NCBI RefSeq assembly: GCF_039613825.1
Contig: NZ_CP154826.1
Span: 2,542,001-2,606,000, forward strand
Reading direction: 5' to 3'
DNA: 64,000 nt
Origin: Diaminobutyricibacter sp. McL0608
GTDB taxonomy: Bacteria > Actinomycetota > Actinomycetes > Actinomycetales > Microbacteriaceae
Shown here piece by piece: positions 41,629 to 50,378 of the stretch; the stretch's first letter is position 1; each line of letters begins with the position of its first letter. The notes below the pieces were generated by a model. That model ran no database searches and was not told where the DNA came from. It worked only from the letters and a program-made list of their open reading frames with translations. Made by a program: the position numbers and the translations under genes.

Positions 41629-43617
41629 ATGTCCACCACCCCCGCGGAATCCACCCCGGTTCCCGGGCAGGCGCACATTCCGCCTCCCCGCCGCCAGTTG
41701 AGTCCGTTCCGGCACTGGCTCCTCAAGGGCATCGTCGACGAACGCGGCCAGCACCAGGGTCCGCACGGCCAGACGCCCGAGCGCACGCACACGTGGTGGC
41801 AGGTCATGTGCCTGACCGGTGTCGACTACTTCTCCACCCTCGGTTACCAGCCGGCCATCGCGGCGCTGGCCGCCGGGCTGGTGTCTCCGTTCGCGACGCT
41901 CGTTCTCGTCGCCCTCACCCTGCTCGGCGCCCTGCCGGTGTACCGCCGGGTCGCACGCGAGAGCTTCAAGGGTTCCGGCTCGATCGCGATGCTCGAACGA
42001 CTGCTCCCGTGGTGGGCGGGAAAGCTCTTCGTGCTGGTTCTGCTGGGGTTCGCAGCGACGGACTTCATGATCACGATCACGCTGTCGGCAGCGGATGCGA
42101 CGGCCCACGCGATCGAGAATCCGTTCGCCCCTTCGTGGTTCCAGGGCAACCAGGTCGGTATCACCCTCTTCCTCCTGGCGCTCCTGGGTGCGGTGTTCCT
42201 GAAGGGCTTCCGTGAGGCCATCGGCATCGCCGTGGTCCTCGTCGGCATCTATCTGGCACTGAACGTCGTGGTGATCGCGGTCTCCCTCGGCGAGGTCTTC
42301 ACGCACGCGTCCACGATCACCGACTGGTGGGCGGCGCTCACGACCGCGCACGGCGACCCGCTGATCATCGTGGGCATCTCCCTGATCGTCTTCCCCCGCC
42401 TGGCCCTCGGCCTGTCCGGTTTCGAGACCGGCGTCGCGGTCATGCCGCAGATCAAGGGTGCGCCCGACGACGACCCGAACTACCCACGCGGCCGTATCCG
42501 CGGCACGGGCCGGCTGCTCGGCACGGCGGCGATCATCATGAGCGTCTTCCTCATCACGTCGAGTTTCACGACGACACTCCTGATACCGCAGAAGGACTTC
42601 CAGCCCGGCGGCCCTGCCAACGGCCGCGCGCTCGCCTATCTGGCGCACGAGTACATCGGAAACGGCTTCGGCACGGTCTACGACATCAGCACGATCCTCA
42701 TCCTGTGGTTCGCCGGCGCATCCGCGATGGCAGGTCTGCTGAACCTCGTGCCGCGGTACCTGCCGCGCTACGGCATGGCACCCCAGTGGTCTCGCGCGGT
42801 TCGGCCGCTGGTGCTCGTCTTCACGGCGATCGCGTTCGTCATCACGCTGGTCTTCGACGCCAATGTGGATGCGCAGGGCGGCGCGTACGCGACCGGCGTG
42901 CTGGTGCTCATCACCTCCGCCTCCATCGCTGTGACGCTGTCCGCCCGGCGCAAGCGCCAGCGCAACCGCACGATCGCGTTCGCGGTCATCTCGGTGGTCT
43001 TCATCTACACCACGATCGACAACATGATCGAACGGCCCGACGGTCTTCGCATCGCGAGTCTCTTCATCCTCGGCATCCTGGTCATCTCGTTGGTCTCTCG
43101 GGTCGGACGGTCGTTCCAGCTGCGCGCGACCAGCGTGACCCTCGATGTCGCCGCCCTCGACTTCGTGCTCGAGGATGCGGAAGAGGGCGAGATCCGCATC
43201 ATCTCGCACGAGCCCGACGAGGACACCGACAAGGAGTACGCCCAGAAGAACAAGGACGAGCGCCGCTTCAGTCACATCCCGCAGCGCTCACGCACGGTGT
43301 TCCTCGAGGTCTACCCGTCCGACTCGTCGGATTTCGAGGAGGACCTAGTCGTCCATGGCGTGGTCAAGCACGGCTTCCGTGTGCTGCAGGTGAGCAGCGG
43401 AAACGTGCCGAACACGATCGCGGCGGTCCTGTTGGAGATCAGGGATGTGTCCGGCGTCGTGCCGACGATCTACTTCGAGTGGACCGAGGGCAACCCGATC
43501 GGGAACATGTTCCGTTTCCTCATCACCGGTGTCGGCGAGATCGCCCCAGTGACACGCGAAGTCCTCCGCGAGGCGGAGAAGGACGTCAAGCGACGCCCTG
43601 CGGTGCACGTCAGCTGA
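41629..43617 (+). CDS. APC family permease with C-terminal cytosolic domain
   Basis: The protein has about twelve membrane spans (residues 60-490), beginning at [28 protein letters not shown], then a hydrophilic C-terminal domain of about 160 residues ([20 protein letters not shown]... [14 protein letters not shown]). It is an amino acid/polyamine-type transporter by fold, with substrate unknown; the tail may be regulatory. I chose ATG 41629 rather than 41623, because AAGAAGG then lies at a proper distance. The stop region CGTCAGCTGACG is a perfect palindrome at the junction with the convergent DUF6855 gene. Confidence 0.88.
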   Translation: MSTTPAESTPVPGQAHIPPPRRQLSPFRHWLLKGIVDERGQHQGPHGQTPERTHTWWQVMCLTGVDYFSTLGYQPAIAALAAGLVSPFATLVLVALTLLGALPVYRRVARESFKGSGSIAMLERLLPWWAGKLFVLVLLGFAATDFMITITLSAADATAHAIENPFAPSWFQGNQVGITLFLLALLGAVFLKGFREAIGIAVVLVGIYLALNVVVIAVSLGEVFTHASTITDWWAALTTAHGDPLIIVGISLIVFPRLALGLSGFETGVAVMPQIKGAPDDDPNYPRGRIRGTGRLLGTAAIIMSVFLITSSFTTTLLIPQKDFQPGGPANGRALAYLAHEYIGNGFGTVYDISTILILWFAGASAMAGLLNLVPRYLPRYGMAPQWSRAVRPLVLVFTAIAFVITLVFDANVDAQGGAYATGVLVLITSASIAVTLSARRKRQRNRTIAFAVISVVFIYTTIDNMIERPDGLRIASLFILGILVISLVSRVGRSFQLRATSVTLDVAALDFVLEDAEEGEIRIISHEPDEDTDKEYAQKNKDERRFSHIPQRSRTVFLEVYPSDSSDFEEDLVVHGVVKHGFRVLQVSSGNVPNTIAAVLLEIRDVSGVVPTIYFEWTEGNPIGNMFRFLITGVGEIAPVTREVLREAEKDVKRRPAVHVS

Positions 43618-43620
43618 CGG

Positions 43621-44022
43621 TCAGATCGCCCGCACCGAGTTGTTGCGCGCGTCGTGCGTGAGTTCGACGTAGCCGAGCTGCTCGAGCAGGGGTGGCAGGT
43701 ACATGCCGAACCGGCCCCGGTAGCCCTTGCGCAGTCCGTACCAGCCACCGACCGGGTTGCTCTCGTCGCGGCCCCAGGCCTCGACCGTTCCGTCCGTTGC
43801 GGCCTTCTGTTCGTCAGCGGCTCCGAGCGGTACCCAGTCGCCCTGCGCTGCCAGCCACGCCCGCAGGTCGTCGATCGCGCTGAGGTGGTACATCAGCTTG
43901 GTCGATCCCACCTGGCAGACGAGGGCGGGCGGATCGGCGCTCTCATCGCGGTACATCGTGTACTCGCTGGTTCCGGGTGCGGTCTTCAGCACCCACGGGT
44001 CGTCTTTGGTTCCCTGCGCCAT
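43621..44022 (-). CDS. DUF6855-like hypothetical protein
   Basis: The 133-residue cytosolic protein opens with GTKDDPWVLKTAPGTSEYTMYRDE and has a conserved YHLSAIDDLRAWLAAQGDWVPLG and WGRDESNPVGGWYGLRKGYRGRFGMYLPPLLEQLG. I recognise the pattern from actinobacterial hypothetical proteins (probably DUF6855), with no known function. A GAGGAG site supports the ATG. It converges on the APC permease and is followed 47 bases downstream by the end of the LysR-like gene's upstream neighbour region. Confidence 0.78.
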   Translation of the reverse strand: MAQGTKDDPWVLKTAPGTSEYTMYRDESADPPALVCQVGSTKLMYHLSAIDDLRAWLAAQGDWVPLGAADEQKAATDGTVEAWGRDESNPVGGWYGLRKGYRGRFGMYLPPLLEQLGYVELTHDARNNSVRAI

Positions 44023-44069
44023 CGTGCGCTCCTCGGTTCAGCCGCCGGTCGGGTCCGACCAGCTCAACG

Positions 44070-44864
44070 CTAGCGCCGTCCTCTGCGTCCCGCACCCCTG
44101 CTGCCGCGAGAGGTGCCCTTCGAGGCCGACCGGCGCGCGCCCGTCCTGGGTTTCGCGGCGCCCTTCCCCGCACCCGCGGCACCCTTCGCGGCGCCCTTCC
44201 CCGCACCCGCCGCGCCCTTCGCCCCGCCCTTGCCGGCACCTGCGCCACTCTTCGCGACGCTCCTCGCCGCTTCCTTCTCCCGTGCTTCCGCCGCCTCAGC
44301 CGCAGCGACCTCCGGATTCCGCGAACTGTGCGCGGTACGACCGCGCACGATGCCGATGAACTCGTCCACCCACGGGCTCTGCGACTCCCGCGGCCAGGCG
44401 AGGGCGACCTCGGCGGGATCCGCATCCTCGAGGAGCATGGCGACGACGTCGCGACGGCGGAGCGCTTTGGCGATGGACTGCGGCATGACGCCGATCCCCT
44501 CGCCGCCGGCGACCCGGCGCATGAAGGTCTCGTCCCATTCGTCGTCCGGCCCGGGAGCGACGATCGTCTCACCCTCGAGGTCGGCGAGGAACAGCTTCTT
44601 CTCCAGGGTCAGCACGTGCTCGTGGTGCATGGCCGCGACGACGTTCTCGGCGTACAGCGGGATCACGTGCAGGCCTTCGAGCTCCAGCGGGAGCCGCACG
44701 AACGCGAGGTCGACCTCGCCGAGATCGAGGCGCGTCTTCAGCTCGTCCGGACGTTCGCGCACCACGGAGAGCTCGACCTCCGGATGCCGCTCCTCGAACA
44801 CGCGGGTCCATTTGCCCACCGTCACCCCGAGCGGGAATGCGATGGTGAAGGTTCCCGGTGCCAT
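44070..44864 (-). CDS. LysR-type substrate-binding domain protein without HTH, with Lys/Ala/Gly tail
   Basis: Residues 1-195 are the effector domain of a LysR regulator, from FTIAFPLGVTVGKWTRVFEERHPEVELSVV to GIGVMPQSIAKALRRRDVV. The N-terminal winged helix is completely absent: the protein begins at the first beta strand. Residues about 205-264 are a basic tail of GAAGAGKGAAK repeats ending in RRSASKGTSRGSRGAGRRGRR, like histone-H1-type tails that bind DNA. TACCCT (44871-44876, complement) lies 6 bases before the ATG. It diverges by 32 bases from DUF5997, which may provide the missing DNA reader. Confidence 0.88.
   Translation of the reverse strand: MAPGTFTIAFPLGVTVGKWTRVFEERHPEVELSVVRERPDELKTRLDLGEVDLAFVRLPLELEGLHVIPLYAENVVAAMHHEHVLTLEKKLFLADLEGETIVAPGPDDEWDETFMRRVAGGEGIGVMPQSIAKALRRRDVVAMLLEDADPAEVALAWPRESQSPWVDEFIGIVRGRTAHSSRNPEVAAAEAAEAREKEAARSVAKSGAGAGKGGAKGAAGAGKGAAKGAAGAGKGAAKPRTGARRSASKGTSRGSRGAGRRGRR
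44151..44216 (-). repeat. 33-bp tandem repeat coding the basic tail
   Basis: Two near-identical 33-base copies (44151-44183 and 44184-44216) encode GAAGAGKGAAK, followed by a degenerate third copy to about 44246. This is the Lys/Ala/Gly tail of the HTH-less LysR protein. Confidence 0.75.
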
Positions 44865-44870
44865 GAGTCG

Positions 44871-44890
44871 AGGGTAGCGCGGGATACCCT
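44871..44890. promoter_or_regulatory. Back-to-back -10 elements of the LysR-like and DUF5997 genes
   Basis: AGGGTA (44871-44876) and TACCCT (44885-44890) are exact mirror -10 hexamers, each 6 bases from a divergent start codon (44864 and 44897). The two starts are 32 bases apart, so each promoter's -35 must overlap the other gene's start. The two leaderless promoters therefore compete or are controlled together. Confidence 0.6.
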
Positions 44891-44896
44891 GAGTGC

Positions 44897-45289
44897 ATGA
44901 GTGCCGACAAGAAGCCGCAGACCATGAAGCCGGCGACGGCAGCGAAGAAGCTCGGGATCTACCTCCCGGCCGCGCCCGACTCGTTCGGCGACCATGACAT
45001 CACCCGCACCGAGCTCAACGGACTGCTCGCCGAACCACCGGAGTGGCTGGCCGAGCTGCGTCGCGAGGGGCCCCACCCGCGCGACGTCGTGGCGAATAAG
45101 CTCGGCATCTCGGTCTCGGGCCTGGCCCGTGGCGGGATCACCGAGGCGCTGACGACCGCGGAGATCAAAGACCTGCTCGCCGCCCCTCCGGAGTGGCTCG
45201 TGAAGGAGCGAGCGACACACGCCGAGGTGCGCGCGGAGAACGCGCGGGTCAAGGCGCGCAACGCTGAGCGCGCCGCACGCTCGGAATGA
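44897..45289 (+). CDS. DUF5997 family protein with internal duplication
   Basis: The 130-residue protein matches DUF5997. It contains an ungapped internal repeat with a 50-residue offset: KLGI at 18-21 and 68-71, T36/T86, E39/E89, and LLAxPPEWL at 43-51 and 93-101. The segment RDVVANKLGISVSGLARGGI (62-81) looks like a helix-turn-helix recognition region. The C-terminus is a charged helix. It is divergently paired with an HTH-less LysR effector domain, suggesting a split regulator, but no function is established. TACCCT lies 6 bases before the ATG. Confidence 0.88.
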   Translation: MSADKKPQTMKPATAAKKLGIYLPAAPDSFGDHDITRTELNGLLAEPPEWLAELRREGPHPRDVVANKLGISVSGLARGGITEALTTAEIKDLLAAPPEWLVKERATHAEVRAENARVKARNAERAARSE

Positions 45290-45293
45290 GTTC

Positions 45294-46682
45294 ATGGAAC
45301 CGGTGAGACGGCCGCCGACGAGCGTCGGCCGCGAAGCCCAGTCGGCCGTCTATCGCGACGGGGTCTCCGGTCGGCGTCCGCGCATCCCCGTCGGATGGGC
45401 GGAGCTGGAACGCACGGCGCGACGGCACCTGTCGCGGGCCGCGTTCGCCTACATCGCGGGTTCAGCCGGCCTCGAGCGGACGGACGCGGCGAACACGGAG
45501 GCGTTCCGCCAGCACCGGATCGTGCCGCACGTGCTCCGGGACGTCTCTCGCCGCGACCAGTCGATCGAGCTCTTCGGCCGAAGCCGGCCCACCCCGTTCT
45601 TCCTGTCGCCGATCGGTGTGCTCGATCTCGCGCATCCGTCCTCCGACGCCGCAGCCGCCCGGGCCGCCGCGCGGGCGGGCGTCCCGGCCGTGCTGTCCAG
45701 CCAGGCGTCGACGCCGATGGAGGCCGTGGCGCGCGCGATGGATGCGGGGCGCACCGCCCACGACACGGCGGCCCGCTGGTTCCAGCTGTACTGGAGTTCC
45801 TCCGACGACCTAGTCGTGAGTTTCGTGTCCCGGGCGGAACAGGCCGGATGCGAGGCCATCGTCGTCACGCTGGACACCCACGTGCTCGGCTGGCGTCCCC
45901 GAGATCTCGGCCTCGGCTATCTGCCGTTCAGCCGGGGCCGCGGGATCGCCCAGTACACGAGCGACCCGGTCTTCCAGCGCCTGGTCCAGGAACGCGTCGA
46001 CGCCGCAGCGCGCGCAGCAACGCAGCGGGCGGACGATCCGGATGCTGTGCCCGCGCCACGCACCCGCGTGACACCGACCACGCTCGCCTCGTTCGCCAGC
46101 ATCCTGCGGCGCCATCCGGGCAGCATGCTCGACAACCTGCGCTCACCGGTTCCCCGGGCGTCCGTCGAGACGTTTCTGGACGTCTTCGCGAACCCTGCCC
46201 TCACCTGGGAGCGGATCGCCTTCCTCCGCGAGCACACGAGCCTGCCGATCGTCCTGAAGGGCGTGCTCCATCCCGAGGATGCCCTCCGCGCCGTCGAGCT
46301 CGGGGTGGACGGCGTCGTCGTGTCGAACCATGGTGGCAGGCAGATCGACGGCGAGGTCGCGAGCCTGGATGCGCTTCCGGGCGTGGTCGCTGCCGTCGCC
46401 GGCCGCATCCCGGTGCTCTTCGACAGCGGGATCCGGAGTGGAGCGGACGCTGTCATCGCCCTGGCGCTCGGCGCATCGGCTGTCGGCATCGGCCGTCCGT
46501 ACGCCTACGCCCTTGCGATCGCAGGCGAGGACGGCGTGCACGAACTTCTGCGCAACTTCTCCGCGGAACTCGACATCACGATGGGACTCGCCGGTGCGAC
46601 CTCGGTCGCGGAGCTGACCCCGGACCTCCTCGAGCGTCAGCCGAACGCCTCCCGGATGCGGACGAGCAGCGCACGACCGTAA
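45294..46682 (+). CDS. FMN-dependent alpha-hydroxy acid oxidase, lactate 2-monooxygenase type
   Basis: The 462-residue protein has the family barrel: FAYIAGSAGLERT, FFLSPIGVLDLAHP, QLYWSSSDDL, VVTLDTHVLGWRPRDL, LPIVLKGVLHPEDA, the signature SNHGGRQIDG and VLFDSGIRSGADAVIALALGASAVGIGRPYAYAL. The insertion between LPFSRGRGIAQY and the catalytic lysine resembles lactate 2-monooxygenase, which makes acetate and CO2 from L-lactate. It lies 4 bases after DUF5997, so it may share its transcript. Its 3' end overlaps the convergent gene at 46637 by 46 bases. Confidence 0.9.
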   Translation: MEPVRRPPTSVGREAQSAVYRDGVSGRRPRIPVGWAELERTARRHLSRAAFAYIAGSAGLERTDAANTEAFRQHRIVPHVLRDVSRRDQSIELFGRSRPTPFFLSPIGVLDLAHPSSDAAAARAAARAGVPAVLSSQASTPMEAVARAMDAGRTAHDTAARWFQLYWSSSDDLVVSFVSRAEQAGCEAIVVTLDTHVLGWRPRDLGLGYLPFSRGRGIAQYTSDPVFQRLVQERVDAAARAATQRADDPDAVPAPRTRVTPTTLASFASILRRHPGSMLDNLRSPVPRASVETFLDVFANPALTWERIAFLREHTSLPIVLKGVLHPEDALRAVELGVDGVVVSNHGGRQIDGEVASLDALPGVVAAVAGRIPVLFDSGIRSGADAVIALALGASAVGIGRPYAYALAIAGEDGVHELLRNFSAELDITMGLAGATSVAELTPDLLERQPNASRMRTSSARP

Positions 46683-47053
46683 GCGGTCGCGGCGTCGGCG
46701 TCTTCGTACGCAGCGATCCCGCCGTTCGCACGCGGATCCTCCACCTCCACACGGAAGCCGTCGCCGGTGTTCTGGAGCGACCGGAAAGAGGCGCCGAGCA
46801 GTTCCCGCAGCTGGTCCTCCCTGGGCAGCCACAGCGCATCCTCGAGCGCCAGCGAGTCGAGCGCCCACTCGGTGGTCCCGTTGAAACCGAGGATGGTCCC
46901 GGTGTCGAACTCGTGCGGCTCGATCGTCATCTCGCTGACTGTGAAATGGTCGCCCTGCAGTTCCGGCCGGTCGATCGCGAACGCGTCGCCGGAGACGGGC
47001 CGCCAGCGCAACCCGGCATCCCTGAGGTCACGGGCGAGGACGGCGTCGATCAT
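46637..47053 (-). CDS. Hypothetical protein, 138 residues
   Basis: A cytosolic protein with conserved features VSEMTIEPHEFDTGTILGFNGTTEWALDSL and LWLPREDQLRELLG. Similar actinobacterial proteins are sometimes labelled pilus assembly CpaE, which nothing here supports. The start ATG 47053 overlaps the stop of the upstream DUF1761 gene (ATGA). It converges with and overlaps the lactate-monooxygenase-like gene. Confidence 0.78.
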   Translation of the reverse strand: MIDAVLARDLRDAGLRWRPVSGDAFAIDRPELQGDHFTVSEMTIEPHEFDTGTILGFNGTTEWALDSLALEDALWLPREDQLRELLGASFRSLQNTGDGFRVEVEDPRANGGIAAYEDADAATAYGRALLVRIREAFG

Positions 47054-47478
47054 GCGCCGGCAGGCGGCCAGACGCCGATGATCAACGCCATGATCACGAT
47101 GGTGACGAACTCGTGGGCGAGGTTCAGCACGGTGAGCCCGCTCGGCCGTCGATCGAAGGCGTCGTGGGTGATCATCCGGGCGGCCGTGAAGCCCGCCCAC
47201 AGGATGATGCCGGTGAGCACGGCGTTCCAGAGGAAGCTGCCGCTGTAGAAGCGCCAGGTGATGTCGGCGGCGCCGGCGAGCACCCACGCGGTGATGAAGC
47301 TCACGACGACCGTGATGATCAAGGGGAAGGCGGCGCCGGTGCGCATCGACTCCTCAGTGTGCCCGACGGCCTTCAGCCAGTAGGTGCCGAAGACGCGGCG
47401 CGAATACCAGATGGCTCCGACGATCATGCTCGAAGCGGTGGCGAGCAGGACGGCCCAGTAGTTGATTGCGGGAACCAT
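47050..47478 (-). CDS. DUF1761 membrane protein
   Basis: The 142-residue protein has four membrane segments and the DUF1761 opening INYWAVLLATASSMIVGAIWYS, then FGTYWLKAVG, and later LWAGFTAARMITHDAFDRRP. No function is known for the family. ATG 47478 was chosen over 47514 because an AAAGGAG site lies 9 bases before it. It is translationally coupled to the 138-residue protein downstream. Confidence 0.85.
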   Translation of the reverse strand: MVPAINYWAVLLATASSMIVGAIWYSRRVFGTYWLKAVGHTEESMRTGAAFPLIITVVVSFITAWVLAGAADITWRFYSGSFLWNAVLTGIILWAGFTAARMITHDAFDRRPSGLTVLNLAHEFVTIVIMALIIGVWPPAGA

Positions 47479-47548
47479 TCGACGAACTCCTTTGTCTCGA
47501 CCGCAGACGGCCACCGCAGCGGTTCTACGGAGTCTATTACGGGAGTTC

Positions 47549-48475
47549 TCAGTCGGTGACGAGGATGATCTTTCCGCGGACGTGTCCCGCCGCGAGCTTG
47601 CGATACGCCTCGGCCGCCCGCTCGATCGGGAAGATCGAGTCGATCGGCAGCGTGAGCTCGCCCTGTGCGATCAGTTCGGCGACTTCTGCCAGATGCTCGT
47701 TGGTCGCCTCGCGACCGCCGGCCCGGGATGCACCGCGGGCAGCCGGACCGTAGGCGGCGATCGTGTTGATCCGCTCGATCGGCACGCCGAGTTCGAGCGC
47801 AGCGTCGATGGTCTCCGGACCGTGGTTGTCGAGAGCAGCCGTCAGCGGCTGGCCATCCGGCAGAGCTTCGCGGATGCGCTCCACCAGGCCGTCGCCGTAT
47901 TCCACCGCGATCACGCCGAGTTCGCTGAGGAAGTCGTGGTTGGCGATGCTCGCGGTGCCGACGACCGTGGCTCCCGCGCGGATCGCCAGCTGGCACACGA
48001 GGATGCCGACGCCACCGGCCGCCGCGCTGACGAGGACGGTGTCGGACTCGTCGAGGTCGAGGGATGCGACACTCATCATCGCGGTTCGGCCCACGACGGC
48101 GAGCGCTCCGGCCACCTCGAAGGTGAGCGCGGCCGGCTTCGGGACGAGCTGCCCGTCGACGGGCACGATCACGAAGTCGGCGGCGGCCTCGAACGGTTTG
48201 GATCCGAAGACGGCGTCACCGGGCGTGTATTGCGTGACCCCCGCGCCGACCTCGTCGACGAAGCCCGAGAAGTCGTAGCCGATCCCCGACGGCAGGGTCA
48301 GTCCGAACGCGTTCGCCGCGGGTCCGCCCGCCAGGACTTTGTAGTCGACGGCGTTCAGCCCGATGGCCATCACGCGGACGCGCACTTCGCCGGGGCCCGG
48401 CCACGGCGGCTGGACGTTGACGACCTTCAGGTTCTCCGGCGAACCGTACTCGTCGAACTGCACGAAACGCGACAT
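47549..48475 (-). CDS. NADP-dependent quinone oxidoreductase-type dehydrogenase
   Basis: The 308-residue protein is a zinc-free medium-chain dehydrogenase: GEVRVRVMAIGLNAVDYKVL, GIGYDFSGFVDEVG, the nucleotide-binding VLVSAAAGGVGILVCQLA and the terminal HVRGKIILV. The catalytic and structural zinc cysteines are absent. It probably reduces quinones or enones with NADPH. A GAGGGG site precedes the ATG. Confidence 0.9.
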   Translation of the reverse strand: MSRFVQFDEYGSPENLKVVNVQPPWPGPGEVRVRVMAIGLNAVDYKVLAGGPAANAFGLTLPSGIGYDFSGFVDEVGAGVTQYTPGDAVFGSKPFEAAADFVIVPVDGQLVPKPAALTFEVAGALAVVGRTAMMSVASLDLDESDTVLVSAAAGGVGILVCQLAIRAGATVVGTASIANHDFLSELGVIAVEYGDGLVERIREALPDGQPLTAALDNHGPETIDAALELGVPIERINTIAAYGPAARGASRAGGREATNEHLAEVAELIAQGELTLPIDSIFPIERAAEAYRKLAAGHVRGKIILVTD

Positions 48476-48536
48476 TCTCGTCCCCTCTTGCGGCGCCGCC
48501 GACTCGCAATGCGGGACCCGAGCCCGGCGCAGCCCA

Positions 48537-49565
48537 TTAACCGAACAGTAGCGCCGCTTCGTCGTAACGCGACTGCGGAACGGTTTTCAGGCCGCCGGTC
48601 GCATCCGCGATGCTGACGTTGACGACGTCGGTGCCCTTGAGTGACACCATGGAGCCCCAGCGTTCTTCGAAGACGGCGTCGATGGCCGCCATGCCGAGGC
48701 GGGTGGCGAGCACACGGTCGTAGGCGCTCGGCACGCCCCCGCGCTGCATGTGGCCGAGGACGGATGCGCGGGACTCGATTCCCGTGCGGGCCTCGATCAT
48801 CGGAGCGAGCATCTCGCCGATGCCGCCCAGGCGCGGGCGGTTGAACGCGTCGAGACCCTTGTGCGAGTGCGCCTCCTCCATCGTGTCGAGGTGGAAGCCC
48901 TCCGAGACGACGATCACCGGGGCCCGACCGCGATCGCGCACAGACTCGACCCATTCGCAGATCTGCTCGATCGACTGCGGCTGCTCAGGGATCAGGATGG
49001 CGTGCGCACCGCCGGCCATCCCCGAGTGCAGGGCGATCCATCCGACGTGGCGTCCCATGACCTCGACGACCATGCAGCGCTGGTGCGATTCGGCGGTCGT
49101 GCGGAGGCGGTCGATCGCCTCCGTCGCGATCTCCACTGCGGTGTCGAAGCCGAAGGAGTAGTCGGTGGCGGCGAGGTCGTTGTCGATCGTCTTGGGGACC
49201 CCGACGATCTTGATGCCCGCATCCGTCAGCCGCCTGGCCGCAGTGAGGGTTCCTTCACCGCCGATGGCGATGATCGCGTCGATTCCGTTCTCGTCCATCA
49301 CGCGCTGGATGTTCTCGGGGCCGCCGTTGTCGCCTTCGAACGGATTGGTGCGGCTCGAGCCGAGGATGGTGCCGCCCTGGCGGGAGAGGCCACGAACGCT
49401 GTGGCGGTCGAGCGGCATGATGTCGCCGTCGACGACACCCCGCCAGCCGTAGCGGAACCCGGCGAACTCGGCCTTGTGCACGCGGTCGCCCTTGAGGACG
49501 GCACCGCGGATCACAGCGTTCAGTCCGGGGCAGTCGCCGCCGCTGGTGAGAATGCCGATCTTCAT
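48537..49565 (-). CDS. pfkA: 6-phosphofructokinase
   Basis: The 342-residue enzyme opens with MKIGILTSGGDCPGLNAVIRG and has GGEGT and PKTIDND, the nucleotide and sugar sites, plus VLGHMQRGGVPSAYDRVLATRLG. The Gly in GGEGT predicts ATP rather than pyrophosphate as donor; the Lys in PKTIDND is common to actinobacterial enzymes and to pyrophosphate enzymes, so phosphate-donor specificity is not fully certain. It catalyses the committed step of glycolysis. ATG 49565 follows a TTAGGAG site; the longer frame from 49625 is not homologous. Confidence 0.95.
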   Translation of the reverse strand: MKIGILTSGGDCPGLNAVIRGAVLKGDRVHKAEFAGFRYGWRGVVDGDIMPLDRHSVRGLSRQGGTILGSSRTNPFEGDNGGPENIQRVMDENGIDAIIAIGGEGTLTAARRLTDAGIKIVGVPKTIDNDLAATDYSFGFDTAVEIATEAIDRLRTTAESHQRCMVVEVMGRHVGWIALHSGMAGGAHAILIPEQPQSIEQICEWVESVRDRGRAPVIVVSEGFHLDTMEEAHSHKGLDAFNRPRLGGIGEMLAPMIEARTGIESRASVLGHMQRGGVPSAYDRVLATRLGMAAIDAVFEERWGSMVSLKGTDVVNVSIADATGGLKTVPQSRYDEAALLFG

Positions 49566-49640
49566 GGTGCTCCTAACCTCGTTTACGCCTCTGTTGATCT
49601 TGCCCGAGACAGGCTGTACCGCCAAAACGGCGACCGCAAG

Positions 49641-50303
49641 TTATTCGCCGAGCGAATCCACTCCGAGCGCACGCGCCAGCTTCGACGAGCTGACGGACAC
49701 GCGTGCGCCCGCCTCGAGGACTCGCGCCTCGATCTCGTCGAGCAGGGCGGTCCGCCGCTCACGGGTGTCCGGCGCCCCCTCGAGGAGCTCGACCTCCCAT
49801 TCGCGCCACCGCCGCTCGGGTGAGTCGGCCCGGGGGGCGCGCAAGCCCTCCGACCGCACGTGGTCGTCGCAGAGTTCCGCGATCGCGAAGCCGGCGGCAT
49901 CCTGCAGGATCACAGTGGTACGCGTATTGGTGACGCGCGCGAGTGGTTCGAGGGGCGCATCCCCGATGAACGCCCGCACCGCGTCGACGACCTCAGCCGG
50001 CGGGCGCTCGGACCCGGACCCGGCTCCCTCCGCGTCCCCCAGCGGCCAGCTGATCTCGGTGCGTCCTTCGTCGCCCGGCAGCTTCACGGTCCAGCCGGCG
50101 TCGCCGCCTCCGTGCCGCACCCGGAGCGCGATCCTGTGATGGGCGAGATCGAGGTCGGGCGTGTCGAAGTAGACCGCGACGAGTTCGACGGTCTCGGGAG
50201 CGCTTTCGAGGGCGACGGCCCCGACACCGATGAGACGAGGAGGAACCGCCTTCGCGTCGACGTCGTATTTGCGTTCGATCTCGACCTGGCTGTGCTTGGT
50301 CAT
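49641..50303 (-). CDS. CYTH domain protein
   Basis: The 220-residue protein starts with the EIERKYDV motif of the CYTH/triphosphate tunnel fold and has the alternating charged strands YFDTPDLDLAHHRIALRVR, WTVKLPGDEGRTEISWP, and RREWEVELLEG-like segments (WREWEVELLE). Members hydrolyse tripolyphosphate or thiamine triphosphate, or make cAMP; CHAD is not fused. TAGACA lies 6 bases and AAGGGG directly before the ATG. Confidence 0.9.
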   Translation of the reverse strand: MTKHSQVEIERKYDVDAKAVPPRLIGVGAVALESAPETVELVAVYFDTPDLDLAHHRIALRVRHGGGDAGWTVKLPGDEGRTEISWPLGDAEGAGSGSERPPAEVVDAVRAFIGDAPLEPLARVTNTRTTVILQDAAGFAIAELCDDHVRSEGLRAPRADSPERRWREWEVELLEGAPDTRERRTALLDEIEARVLEAGARVSVSSSKLARALGVDSLGE

Positions 50304-50348
50304 TCCCCTTGTCTAGTCGAGGTCGGGCCTGTCGCGAAATTACAAGGG

Positions 50349-50372
50349 GCCCGGAGGCCCGGGCTTTATCGT
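50349..50372 (+). promoter_or_regulatory. Palindrome and -10 of the DUF3224 gene
   Basis: GCCCGG, AGGC, CCGGGC (50349-50364) is a perfect inverted repeat in front of TATCGT (50367-50372), itself 6 bases from the ATG at 50379. The palindrome falls in the spacer between -35 and -10, so it could be an operator. It resembles a terminator, but no + strand gene lies upstream. Confidence 0.4.
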
Positions 50373-50378
50373 GTTGTT

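Noticed and set aside
50349-50364. GC-rich hairpin with following T residues as a terminator
   Set aside because: No + strand gene lies upstream; the adjacent CYTH gene runs the other way. It is better read as a promoter palindrome.
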